This document shows positions 41,714 through 50,205 of a stretch of 60,423 bases of DNA, one piece after another (within the stretch, counting starts at the first letter, position 1; the number at the start of each line of letters is the position of its first letter). Where the stretch lies: contig CAKUGU010000009.1 of NCBI GenBank assembly GCA_934654815.1, forward strand, positions 1 to 60,423, written 5' to 3'. This stretch comes from an uncultured Ellagibacter sp. (GTDB taxonomy: Bacteria > Actinomycetota > Coriobacteriia > Coriobacteriales > Eggerthellaceae). The translations under genes were made by a program, and so were the position numbers. The notes beneath the pieces were generated by a model that ran no database searches, was not told the origin of the DNA, and saw nothing but the letters and a program-made list of their open reading frames with translations.

Positions 41714-42907
41714 GTGACCGATTCGCATAACCAACCGCGCACGATGAGCCGCCGCAGGTTCCTGCAGTTCGGCGGCGCCTGCGCGTTCACCCTGCTTCTG
41801 CCCGCGACGGGGCTTATGGGCGGGTGCTCGGCCGAGAGCGTCACCGAGACGCTCGACAACATGGGTGTGAAGTCAGGGCTCGACGCGACGTTTCGCGGCA
41901 CGCGCGAGTTCACCGACTCGTGGGGCCGCACGAAGACCATCCCCACCGCCGACAAGCTCGGGCGCGTGTACTTCACGAGCGCCCTCGCGCAGATCTTCGT
42001 GTTCACGCTCGCTCCCCAGCTGCTCGGTGGCACGGGCATCCAGTTCACGCCCGAGGAGCTGAAGTACCTGCCGGCGGGCACCGAGAACCTCGTGTACATG
42101 GGCTCGCTTTCCGCCGGCGGGGAAATCGACCGCGAGATGCTGCTCAAGCAGGACATCCAGCTCGTCATCGACTGCTCGGGCACGACGCTTACCGCCTCCG
42201 ACGTATCGACGGCCCAAAAGCTCGAGGACCAGACCGGCATCCCCGCGCTCTGCATCGACGGGTCGTTCGACAAGATCGGCGACGCCTATCGCATGCTCGG
42301 CGAGATACTGGGGGCCGAAGAGCGCGCAAGCGAGATCGCCTCCTACCTCGAGCGCGTGTACGGCGACATCACCGCGGCCGTGGCCGACATCCCGGAAAAC
42401 GAGAAGGTGAAACTCTACTACGCCGAGGGGCCCTTGGGGCTTCAGACCGAACCCGACCGCGGGCTGCACGCGCTCACCTTCGACGTGGCGGGCGCGAACA
42501 ACGTCGCCGCCGTCGAGGAGACGCAGGGCATCGGCATGACCAACGTGAGCCTGGAAACGGTGCTCGCGTGGGACCCCGACGTCATCATCGCGTGGGACGA
42601 CGTCATCCGAGGCGGCGCCGACGAGATCATCCGCACCGACGCGAAGTGGAGCCACATCTCGGCCGTGAAGAACGGGCGGGTCTACACGATGCCGAACGCG
42701 CCGTTCGCCTGGTGCGACCGCCCGCCGGGAGTGAATAGGTTCCTCGGAATCCAGTGGATCGCCAACATGCTCTACCCCGACCGCTACGACGTCGACATGG
42801 TCGAGGAAACGAAGAAGTTCTACTCGCTTCTGTACTGGGTCGACATCACCGACGACGACGCGCGCGATCTCTTAGGCAACTCCTATCCGCCCTACGGGAA
42901 GAACTAG
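41714..42907 (+). CDS. Tat-exported substrate-binding lipoprotein (PF01497-type)
   Basis: A 397-residue cluster A-II binding protein started at GTG 41714, chosen because TTTGGAG lies upstream; an in-frame GTG at 41705 is possible. SRRRFLQFGGACAFTLLLPA is a twin-arginine signal followed by lipobox MGGC. The body has the two lobes typical of iron-chelate/cobalamin/molybdate binders: LVYMGSLSAGGEIDREMLLK, TVLAWDPDVIIAWDD and RPPGVNRFLGIQWIANMLYP. The last motif is common in MolA-like and metal-chelate binders. Co-transcribed with the permease and ATPase. Ligand uncertain: metal chelate, corrinoid, heme or oxyanion. Confidence 0.85.
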   Translation: MTDSHNQPRTMSRRRFLQFGGACAFTLLLPATGLMGGCSAESVTETLDNMGVKSGLDATFRGTREFTDSWGRTKTIPTADKLGRVYFTSALAQIFVFTLAPQLLGGTGIQFTPEELKYLPAGTENLVYMGSLSAGGEIDREMLLKQDIQLVIDCSGTTLTASDVSTAQKLEDQTGIPALCIDGSFDKIGDAYRMLGEILGAEERASEIASYLERVYGDITAAVADIPENEKVKLYYAEGPLGLQTEPDRGLHALTFDVAGANNVAAVEETQGIGMTNVSLETVLAWDPDVIIAWDDVIRGGADEIIRTDAKWSHISAVKNGRVYTMPNAPFAWCDRPPGVNRFLGIQWIANMLYPDRYDVDMVEETKKFYSLLYWVDITDDDARDLLGNSYPPYGKN

Positions 42908-42922
42908 GGGCGGCGCAGCACC

Positions 42923-44776
42923 ATGCGAAACATCATGACACGACGGTTTCTCGGCGACGCGGCGCGCTGCGCGCTCGTGTTCCTCTTGACGTTCTCCCTC
43001 ACGTTCTGCGTGCAGGGGGCGGCGTTCGCGGAAGGCGAGGCGGCGGGCGGCGCGGGAACCGAGCAGCCAGCAAACCCCGGCCCTTCCCCCTCCGAGCAGA
43101 CGGTGGAGGGCATCTCGCTCTACTACGAGACGCCGTACGTGGGCAGCGGCTGGAAGGTGGCGTCGAACAGCTGGGAGAGCACCCCCGCTGCCCACGGCGC
43201 CCTTACGAAGAAGGGCGAGTCTCTCCAGTTCAAGGTGCAGCTCGTATGGAACGACGGGTCGACGTCGTGGGCGGGCGACACCGGGCACATGACGTCGTGG
43301 AGCGTGAACGACCCGAGCGTCGCGAGCGTCACGACGTCGGGCCAGGTCGTGGCCCTCGTGAACGGCACCGTCACCCTCACCGCGACCTGCGACGGCTTTT
43401 CCACGTCGTACCTAATCGACGTGAGCGGGCAGAACAACGAGCTCTACGTGGAGAGCATCACCATCTGCGACGAGGCGGGCAACCCCTACACCGAAGCCGG
43501 CGCGCGGCTGTACAGCACGAACGAGACGCTCCAGCTCAACGCGCGCGTGACGGTGGCGAACCCCGCCGACGGGACGACGACCGACTACTTCACCGCGAAC
43601 GGGCTTTTGAGCCAGCAGGCCCAAGGCGCCATCGCCGACCTTTCCTGGAGCGTCGACGACGGCACCTTCGGCTACGTCGAGCCGACGACCGGCCTCTACC
43701 GCCCCGCCGAGGAAGCGAACGTGTGGGTGAGCGCGTCGTCGACGGCAGGACGGGGCGGGGCCACCGTCTCGGGGCGGGTGTGCGTGAGCACCGCCGGCAA
43801 GGAGAAGCCCGACCCCGTGTCGCGGCCTCAGGACAGCCTCACCGTGAAGGTCGTTTGGGAAGACGCCCCTGACCAGGTGGTTTCCGAGAAGACGTTCTCA
43901 CGCGCCGACATCGAGGCCATGGGCATGGTCGAGCAGACCTACACCGTCATCGGCTCGGCGAACCGCTTCGCGACGGCGAGCGGGCGCGGCGTCCTTCTCT
44001 CGACGGTGCTCGAGGCCGCGGGCGCGAACCTTCAGGGCATCAAGGAGTTCCGCTTCGTCACCGCCGACACCCCCGTCGGCTCGTCGGACTTCGGCACCGC
44101 GGTCAGCTACAACATGCTCTTCGGCTCCATCCGCTACTACTTCCCCCAGTACGACGCGGGCGGCAACGTCCAGGGCGGCGTCGCCGTATCGCCGATGCTC
44201 GCGGTGCAGTCGAACTTCCGCTGGTACCAGTACGGCGACTCGATCGACCCCGACTACTCCACCATGAACGACAACGCATGCTTCCGCCTTTTGTTCGGCG
44301 CGACCGGGTCGGGGCAGGTCACCTCCAACGCGCAGATCTACTGGATCAACACGATCAAGGTCGTGCTCGCAGGCGCCCCGCCCACGCAGAACGGCACCGG
44401 CGAGGGCACCGGCACGGGAGGCGACGGCACCGGAAGCGGGGACGGCGGCTCGGGGTCGGGAGACGGCGGCGGCGCAGGCAACGCAAGCGGTACCGATGAC
44501 GGGACAGCCACCGCCGAGGGGCTCGGCCCTGCAAGCGAAAGCGACGGGGGCGGCGGGTCGGACGCGGGGTCGGGCTCGTGGCAGGTGTACCAGGTGATGA
44601 ATCCCAACGCCTCCAACGTCAACTCGATCGACTACGACAACCCCCTTGCCCCCTTCGTCCTCCCCTTCGCCCTCGGCGTGGCGGCGGCGGGCGGCGTGCA
44701 GATGGGCGTGAGGTACCGCAGGCAGAAACGACCCCTTCGAGCACGTCAATCGACGAGAACCATTCGCTCCGCATAA
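42923..44776 (+). CDS. Secreted membrane-anchored surface protein with Ig-like domain
   Basis: A 617-residue protein with a signal peptide (LVFLLTFSLTFCVQGAAFA). A Big_2-like Ig domain covers ~85-170 (SWSVNDPSVASVTTSGQVVA, then LVNGTVTLTATCDG). A domain at ~290-480 (KTFSRADIEAMGMVEQTYTV, SGRGVLLSTVLEAAG) resembles the repeats in the protein at 50206. A Gly/Ser/Thr-rich linker (~490-545) and a C-terminal helix with a basic tail (FVLPFALGVAAAGGVQMG, YRRQKR) follow. No LPxTG is seen. It starts 15 bp after the binding-protein gene, so it belongs to the importer operon. Probably captures or presents the ligand at the surface. Confidence 0.75.
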   Translation: MRNIMTRRFLGDAARCALVFLLTFSLTFCVQGAAFAEGEAAGGAGTEQPANPGPSPSEQTVEGISLYYETPYVGSGWKVASNSWESTPAAHGALTKKGESLQFKVQLVWNDGSTSWAGDTGHMTSWSVNDPSVASVTTSGQVVALVNGTVTLTATCDGFSTSYLIDVSGQNNELYVESITICDEAGNPYTEAGARLYSTNETLQLNARVTVANPADGTTTDYFTANGLLSQQAQGAIADLSWSVDDGTFGYVEPTTGLYRPAEEANVWVSASSTAGRGGATVSGRVCVSTAGKEKPDPVSRPQDSLTVKVVWEDAPDQVVSEKTFSRADIEAMGMVEQTYTVIGSANRFATASGRGVLLSTVLEAAGANLQGIKEFRFVTADTPVGSSDFGTAVSYNMLFGSIRYYFPQYDAGGNVQGGVAVSPMLAVQSNFRWYQYGDSIDPDYSTMNDNACFRLLFGATGSGQVTSNAQIYWINTIKVVLAGAPPTQNGTGEGTGTGGDGTGSGDGGSGSGDGGGAGNASGTDDGTATAEGLGPASESDGGGGSDAGSGSWQVYQVMNPNASNVNSIDYDNPLAPFVLPFALGVAAAGGVQMGVRYRRQKRPLRARQSTRTIRSA

Positions 44777-44788
44777 GAAAGGACAACG

Positions 44789-47700
44789 ATGAAGAAAGAC
44801 ATCCGAACACTCGCCGCTTCAAGCGCACTCGCGTTCACGCTTTCCGTCGCGGTGCCGGCACTGGCGTACGCCGTGGAAACCCCGGGCAACGTCGATTCGC
44901 TCGACGCGGCCGAGTCATGGGCGGAGGCGTACCTCGACGCCGAGCCCTCGCTGCTCGCAGCAGACGAGGAGCAAGGTTGGGAGCTTCTCGAGACGGGCAG
45001 CGCGACCTGGGATTTGGAGGCGGTTTCCGCCGACACCTCGTGGTATTCCCCCCAGGCGTCGAGCTACATCATTTCCTCGGGCTCCCAGCTCCAAGGGCTC
45101 GCCGAGCTCGTGAACGCGGGCACGACCTTCGAGGGCAAGACCGTCACGCTCGCAAACGACATCGTGTTCATCCGCGCCGAGGTCACGCCCATAGGCGGCG
45201 AGGGCGACCGTGAGTTCAACGGCACCTTCGACGGCTCCGGGCACACCATCCGCGGGTTCTCCCTCACAAGCACCGCCGACGGCGGCGAGCGCGTCCCCAA
45301 CATCGCGCTGTTCGGCGCATGTGGGCAGAAGTCGACCGTGAAGAACGTGAACGTAAGCGGCGCGAGCGTGACGGTGCGCCGCACGGCGGGCTCGTCGCAG
45401 GCGATCTCGAACGTGGCGGCGCTCATCGGCACCTCGAAGGGCTCGGTCGAAGGGTGCTCGGTCGACGCGACGATCGACGTCGCGGTGGACACGCCGCAGT
45501 CCGACACGGTGAAATGCGTCATGTCGAAGATCGGCGGCGTGGCGGCAACGGTGCACGGCAACGTGAAGAACTGCGAGTTCTCGGGGTCCATCAAAGCAGT
45601 CACGAACACGGCCGGCTCCGACGGCACCGACGGCAACGGCCGCTCGCCCGGGCTCGTCGTGGCGAAGCACGTCGGCGGCGTGGTGGCGTACCTCGGCGAC
45701 CCCGCGCAGGAAGAGAAGACGGGCGCGAAGGCGCACGGCGAGATCTCGAACTGCGTCTTTTCCGGCAGCATCGACGCGCAGTCGCCCTGCGAGGCGGGCA
45801 CCGACCGCTTCGGCGAGGCCATCTCGGCCAAGACCGAGGGTGTCGGCGGCATCGTCGGCTACTCCCAGGGCAGCGTCACGGACAGCGTCTGCAAAGGAAG
45901 CGTGACCGGTTCCCAGGCCACGATGACAGGAGGCATCGTCGGGTCGCTGCGCGGGCTGTCGATGGGCGGCTCGGGCGACACGACGGAGATCGACTACGGT
46001 TCGGCAGACGACGTGCTCTACGTGAAGCACTGCACGACTGAGAAAAGCGCCCAGGTCACAGGGCTGCATGCGGGCGGCGGCATCGTCGGCGCCGCCGGCA
46101 GCCACACCGTCGTCACCGAATGCGCGAACGCGGCGGACGTCACCGTAAACCGCTGGAACAAGCCTGCGGGCGGCGGCATCGCCGGCCAGAGCCACGGCAC
46201 CCTTTCGTATTCCTACAACGTGGGCACCGTGAAGACCGCCACGGGCGGCGGCTACTACGTGGCGGGCATCGCCGGCATGATGCTCCAGTACGCGAAGACC
46301 GACGGCACGCCGACGACGCCGACCCCCGAGGTCTACGGCTGTTACAGCGCGGGCAAGATAGACGCACTCCCCGGCAACAAGAGCGCGGGGCTCGTCGGGC
46401 AGAACGAGGGCAACCTGCACGACTGCCTCGTGCTGGAGGGCACCTGCGTCGACGGCGAGATCTACCACGTGGTCGATTCCAGCTCGGGCACCTATTCGAA
46501 CTGCGCGTTCGTGAGCGCATCCGACCTGCGCGCCGCGAGCGCCGTCGCGACGCTCAACAAGCAGCGCAACGGCGGCGAATGGGACGACTACTTCATGCAG
46601 GCGAGCGGTCAGAACAACGGCTACCCCATGCTGAAGAGCCTCGCCGGCGCATCTTCCACCACCGCGCTCTCGAACGTCACGGCGACCTGCACCGAGAACG
46701 CGACGTATTCCGGCGGCGATGCCGTCCCGCGCCTTACGGTGACCATGGGCGGCAAAACCCTCGTCCAGGACGTCGACTTCTACGTGGAGCCGCAGAAGGG
46801 AGCGACCAAGCTCGGCAGCGGCTACCGCGCGAGCATCGTCGGCATCGGCGCGTACTCTGGCGCGCAGGGCAACGTCTGCACGTACGGCATCGACAAGGGC
46901 GACCTTTCCAGCTGCAGCGTGTCGATCAAGAGCAGCAAGTTCGATTACTCGCAGAAGAAGATCTCGGCCGACGACATCACCGTCACCGACGCCTACGGCA
47001 ACGCGCTCCCTTCAAGCTGGTACAGCTTCAGCTTCAAGACCTGCACCTACACCGGCTCCGAAGCAACGTATCAGGGCAAGACGATGGTCGAGCGTTACAT
47101 CTCTCCGACGAAGTCGGTGAACATGACCCTCACCGCCCCCGAGTGGTCGGCCGACGGCGTGTACCATTACGGGTACTACCCCGTGACCATCACGGCAACC
47201 TCGTCGGCGCCCTACGCTGGTTCGGCCGAGGGCCTGTTCAAGATCACGCCCGCAAGCCTCATGAGCGACGTCGACATCGAGTACTTGAACTGGAACGGGC
47301 AGAGCGTCGAGTGGAACGACGACGCGAGCGCCTTCGAGAACGGCACGCCCGTCTTCGCCTACACCGGCTCGCAGATCCGCCCGACCATCTCGAAGATCGC
47401 CTACAAGGGCCACACGCTCACCGAGGGCGTCGATTACCAGCTCGTTTACGGCAACCCGAACTCCGACACCAACACGAGCGACTTCACGCAATATGCCAAC
47501 GTCGGGTCGGCCGACGCCAACGAGGTCGGGTGCGTGACCGTGCGCTTCAAGGGCGGCGGACGTCCCTTCGACTTCGACAACTTCGTGAACATGTACTTCA
47601 TCATCCACGGGCAGAACGCGCCTGCGCCCGCGAGCATCGGGTCGTGCACCATCGTCGCGAACGACCAGGCCTACACCGGCAAGGACCTGACGCCCGTGAA

Positions 47701-48694
47701 GGTTTACGCGCCCGACGGGACCGAGCTCAAAGGCGAGAACTACAACGTGAAGTACGACAATAACCGCGAAATCGGCAAGGCCACCTTCACCGTGCGCGGC
47801 TCGCGCACCTACACCGGCACCGTGTGCGGCAGCTTCACCATCTACGACAAGGCAGACGCGCTCGGCTACGACGATGTGAACCCGGCCGACTGGTACGTGA
47901 AGGACGGCACGCTCAAGTTCTGCAAGGAGTCGGGGCTCATCAAGGGCGTGAACGACACGACGCTTTTGCCCTACGGCGAGCTCACGCGCGCGCAGCTCGC
48001 CACGATCCTCTGGCGCTTCGCCGATTCGGAGGCGGCCGAGGCGAACGACCCCGCAACCACGGTGAACGAGACGGGCATAGCGGACGTCGCGAGCCACGCG
48101 TGGTACACCAGCGCCGTGAACTGGGCGTTCAAGAACGGCATCATCACCGGCTACAAGAACCCCGACGGTTCGGTCGCCGCGTTCGGGCCCGATGATCCCG
48201 TCACCCGCGAGCAGGTGTGCGTCATCCTGCGCAACTACGCCGAAACGCAGAACAAGGCGAACGTCGACGCGGACACCGACCTGGCGCGGCTTAACGCCAT
48301 GCCCGACGCGGCGAGCGTGAGCACCTGGGCGCGCGAAGGCGTCGCCTGGGCGCTCGGCCAGGGCGCGATAAGCGGCGTCGATGACAACGGCGTGCGCTAC
48401 GTCGACCCGACCCGCAGCATCTTCCGCTGCGAGATGGGCGCCATCATGAAGAACTGCACATCGGACCACACCATCATCGCCCCGCCGAGCGCGAAGCTGC
48501 AAGCCGCCGAGGTCGACGAGGCGGCCGCCGTCGCACGCGCGGACGGCTCGACGTCGGCGCTCGCTGCGGCGGATAGCGCGCTTGCCGAGAGCGGCGGCGT
48601 ACCCGAGGCCGCTGCAGACGCCACCGCTCCCCAGGCCGACGACACCGCGGCCCGCGCCACGACCGAAACCGACACCGAAACCAAGGAAGACTAA
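44789..48694 (+). CDS. Large SLH-anchored surface protein with GLUG-type repeats
   Basis: A 1301-residue secreted protein with signal peptide LAASSALAFTLSVAVPALAYA. Residues ~85-600 are rich in GLUG-like units (GGIVGYSQGSVTDSVCKGSV, GGGIAGQSHGTLSYSYNVGT), typical of adhesins with a beta-helix shape. Residues ~620-1020 hold tandem bacterial surface Ig-like modules (AYTGKDLTPVKVYAPDGTEL). Three SLH domains near 1030-1220 (WYVKDGTLKFCKESGLIKGV, WYTSAVNWAFKNGIITGYK, WAREGVAWALGQGAISGVD) should bind pyruvylated wall polymer. The tail is Ala-rich and acidic. Ribosome binding site AAAGGA; 12 bp after the previous gene. Confidence 0.85.
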   Translation: MKKDIRTLAASSALAFTLSVAVPALAYAVETPGNVDSLDAAESWAEAYLDAEPSLLAADEEQGWELLETGSATWDLEAVSADTSWYSPQASSYIISSGSQLQGLAELVNAGTTFEGKTVTLANDIVFIRAEVTPIGGEGDREFNGTFDGSGHTIRGFSLTSTADGGERVPNIALFGACGQKSTVKNVNVSGASVTVRRTAGSSQAISNVAALIGTSKGSVEGCSVDATIDVAVDTPQSDTVKCVMSKIGGVAATVHGNVKNCEFSGSIKAVTNTAGSDGTDGNGRSPGLVVAKHVGGVVAYLGDPAQEEKTGAKAHGEISNCVFSGSIDAQSPCEAGTDRFGEAISAKTEGVGGIVGYSQGSVTDSVCKGSVTGSQATMTGGIVGSLRGLSMGGSGDTTEIDYGSADDVLYVKHCTTEKSAQVTGLHAGGGIVGAAGSHTVVTECANAADVTVNRWNKPAGGGIAGQSHGTLSYSYNVGTVKTATGGGYYVAGIAGMMLQYAKTDGTPTTPTPEVYGCYSAGKIDALPGNKSAGLVGQNEGNLHDCLVLEGTCVDGEIYHVVDSSSGTYSNCAFVSASDLRAASAVATLNKQRNGGEWDDYFMQASGQNNGYPMLKSLAGASSTTALSNVTATCTENATYSGGDAVPRLTVTMGGKTLVQDVDFYVEPQKGATKLGSGYRASIVGIGAYSGAQGNVCTYGIDKGDLSSCSVSIKSSKFDYSQKKISADDITVTDAYGNALPSSWYSFSFKTCTYTGSEATYQGKTMVERYISPTKSVNMTLTAPEWSADGVYHYGYYPVTITATSSAPYAGSAEGLFKITPASLMSDVDIEYLNWNGQSVEWNDDASAFENGTPVFAYTGSQIRPTISKIAYKGHTLTEGVDYQLVYGNPNSDTNTSDFTQYANVGSADANEVGCVTVRFKGGGRPFDFDNFVNMYFIIHGQNAPAPASIGSCTIVANDQAYTGKDLTPVKVYAPDGTELKGENYNVKYDNNREIGKATFTVRGSRTYTGTVCGSFTIYDKADALGYDDVNPADWYVKDGTLKFCKESGLIKGVNDTTLLPYGELTRAQLATILWRFADSEAAEANDPATTVNETGIADVASHAWYTSAVNWAFKNGIITGYKNPDGSVAAFGPDDPVTREQVCVILRNYAETQNKANVDADTDLARLNAMPDAASVSTWAREGVAWALGQGAISGVDDNGVRYVDPTRSIFRCEMGAIMKNCTSDHTIIAPPSAKLQAAEVDEAAAVARADGSTSALAAADSALAESGGVPEAAADATAPQADDTAARATTETDTETKED

Positions 48695-48697
48695 ACC

Positions 48698-49501
48698 ATG
48701 CTCGAAATCGCACAAGCGCTCTACCTCACCGATATCCTCCATGCGGTGTCCCAAGGGCTGCTCGCACCCGTCATCATCGTCCTGCTCGCCTTCATCGTCT
48801 ACGCGGTCTTCCTTATCGGGAGCATCGTCGTCGAAGCGGTGACCGAGCGGCGCAACTTCCGCATCGTGATATCGAAGTTCCTCGCGCAGATCGCCTGCGC
48901 GAAGGAAGAGGAGCTCGCCGACGTCGTCATCGACTCGGGGCTTCTGCGCCGCCAGAAGGTGTCGCTGCTCACCCTGTGGAGCTACCGCGCCCTTCCCGCC
49001 GAGACGCTCGAGACGCTCGCGAAGCGCCTCATTGCCGTCCAGGAGCTGCGCTACAACCGCATCACCGGGCGCACCGACGCCGCCGTGAAGCTCGCCCCCA
49101 TGTTCGGCCTCATGGGAACGCTTATCCCCCTCGGCCCCGGCATCGTCGCGCTCGGCCAGGGGCAGATCGACGTCCTCGCGGCGTCCATCGGCGTCGCCTT
49201 CGACACCACGGTCGCCGGCCTCATCACGGCGGGCGTCGCCTACGTGATCGGCCGCATCCGCGGCAACTGGTACGAGAACTACCTCGGCGCGCTCGAGGCG
49301 GCGATGTGCACCATGCTCGAGAAGATCGGAAACGAGCGGGAGGCGGGCGCCATCGCCACGGTGGGCGACGGCGTCGACGTGGAAGCGGTCATCGCCCGCG
49401 CCGAGCGCGAGATGCGCGATAAGGGCATCTCGCTCAAGGAACTCGTCGGGGCCGCGGGCGAAGAGGCCCGCGAGGACGCTCCCGAAAAGGACGGCGAATA
49501 G
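48698..49501 (+). CDS. MotA/TolQ/ExbB proton-channel family protein
   Basis: A 267-residue membrane protein. TM1 at ~20-45 (LAPVIIVLLAFIVYAVFLIG) is followed by a cytoplasmic helical region, then TM2 and TM3 at ~120-185. These carry the ExbB/TolQ signature LAPMFGLMGTLIPLGPGIVA and the FDTTVAGLITAGVAYVIG segment. Family members form a pentameric stator that uses the proton gradient to move a partner ExbD/TolR/MotB protein. The start is 3 bp after the SLH gene, and the stop is 2 bp before the DUF2149/ExbD-like gene. This implies tight coupling. No TonB or flagellar gene is nearby. Confidence 0.88.
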   Translation: MLEIAQALYLTDILHAVSQGLLAPVIIVLLAFIVYAVFLIGSIVVEAVTERRNFRIVISKFLAQIACAKEEELADVVIDSGLLRRQKVSLLTLWSYRALPAETLETLAKRLIAVQELRYNRITGRTDAAVKLAPMFGLMGTLIPLGPGIVALGQGQIDVLAASIGVAFDTTVAGLITAGVAYVIGRIRGNWYENYLGALEAAMCTMLEKIGNEREAGAIATVGDGVDVEAVIARAEREMRDKGISLKELVGAAGEEAREDAPEKDGE

Positions 49502-49503
49502 CC

Positions 49504-50019
49504 ATGGCACGCTCGCTCAGAAACGGAGGCGGGCTGCGCGACAGGCGCGCGCAGGAAGGCGACGTCGACCCCATGGGGTCCATCGCCAACATCGCCGACA
49601 TCATGCTCGTGTTCGCCTGCGGGCTCATGATGGCGCTCGTCACCGTGTGGAACATCGACTTCACCCCCCTGTCCGAGCTTCAGGACGACCAACTCGAGGC
49701 GATCGACACCCCCGAGGACATGCCCGAGGACGTGAACGCGGCCGACAGCGCCTACGTGGAGAAGGGCACGGTGTACCAGGACCCCAAGACGGGCAAGTAC
49801 TACATGATCACCGAGGACAAGGACGCGATGGACGGCGACATGGCCGATCAGGCGTCAACCGATTCGGCGAGCTCGAGCGCAGGCACGTCGGCAAGCGCAA
49901 GCGCTTCGGACTCGGGTTCCGATTCGGGCACGAAGTCCCATGCCGCGAGCCCCTCGGGCGCGAAAAGCTCAGGGGCAAGCTCCGCATCGGCCCCCGACCG
50001 AAGCTCCGGGGCCGACTAG
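49504..50019 (+). CDS. DUF2149 / ExbD-like single-pass protein
   Basis: A 171-residue protein. Cytoplasmic N-terminus, one helix at ~30-50 (NIADIMLVFACGLMMALVTV) with Asp32 at the position of the essential ExbD/TolR aspartate, then an outward acidic segment (LEAIDTPEDMPEDV, YQDPKTGKYYMITEDKD). The last ~55 residues are an almost pure Ser/Ala/Gly tail. DUF2149 proteins are known next to ExbB-like genes in anaerobes and methanogens (recollection). It is the expected rod partner of the channel at 48698. The flexible tail could reach into the cell wall. Confidence 0.78.
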   Translation: MARSLRNGGGLRDRRAQEGDVDPMGSIANIADIMLVFACGLMMALVTVWNIDFTPLSELQDDQLEAIDTPEDMPEDVNAADSAYVEKGTVYQDPKTGKYYMITEDKDAMDGDMADQASTDSASSSAGTSASASASDSGSDSGTKSHAASPSGAKSSGASSASAPDRSSGAD

Positions 50020-50111
50020 GCGCTCGGGCAAGGCGCGACGGGAGGCGATGCAATGCGGCTTCCCGTCGCGCCTCGTTACGATAACCCTCTTATCAGATGC
50101 ATTCGAAATGA

Positions 50112-50165
50112 GGATAGTTATGCTTTATACTATCCCTCGACCTGAATATTCGGGTTAAGGGATAG
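50112..50165. promoter_or_regulatory. Operator-like inverted repeats around the -10 of the SLH protein gene
   Basis: GGATAGT (50112-50118) and its complement ACTATCC (50129-50135) flank a TATACT -10 (50126-50131). A third copy, GGATAGTTAG, starts at 50160. CTATCCCT (50130-50137) also pairs with AGGGATAG (50158-50165), enclosing a near-palindrome around GAATATTC. The layout suggests repressor binding over the promoter or a hairpin in the leader. Confidence 0.55.
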
Positions 50166-50205
50166 TTAGAGAAGGAAAAGGAAAGAAGGAGAAAAGGAGG
50201 TTTCC

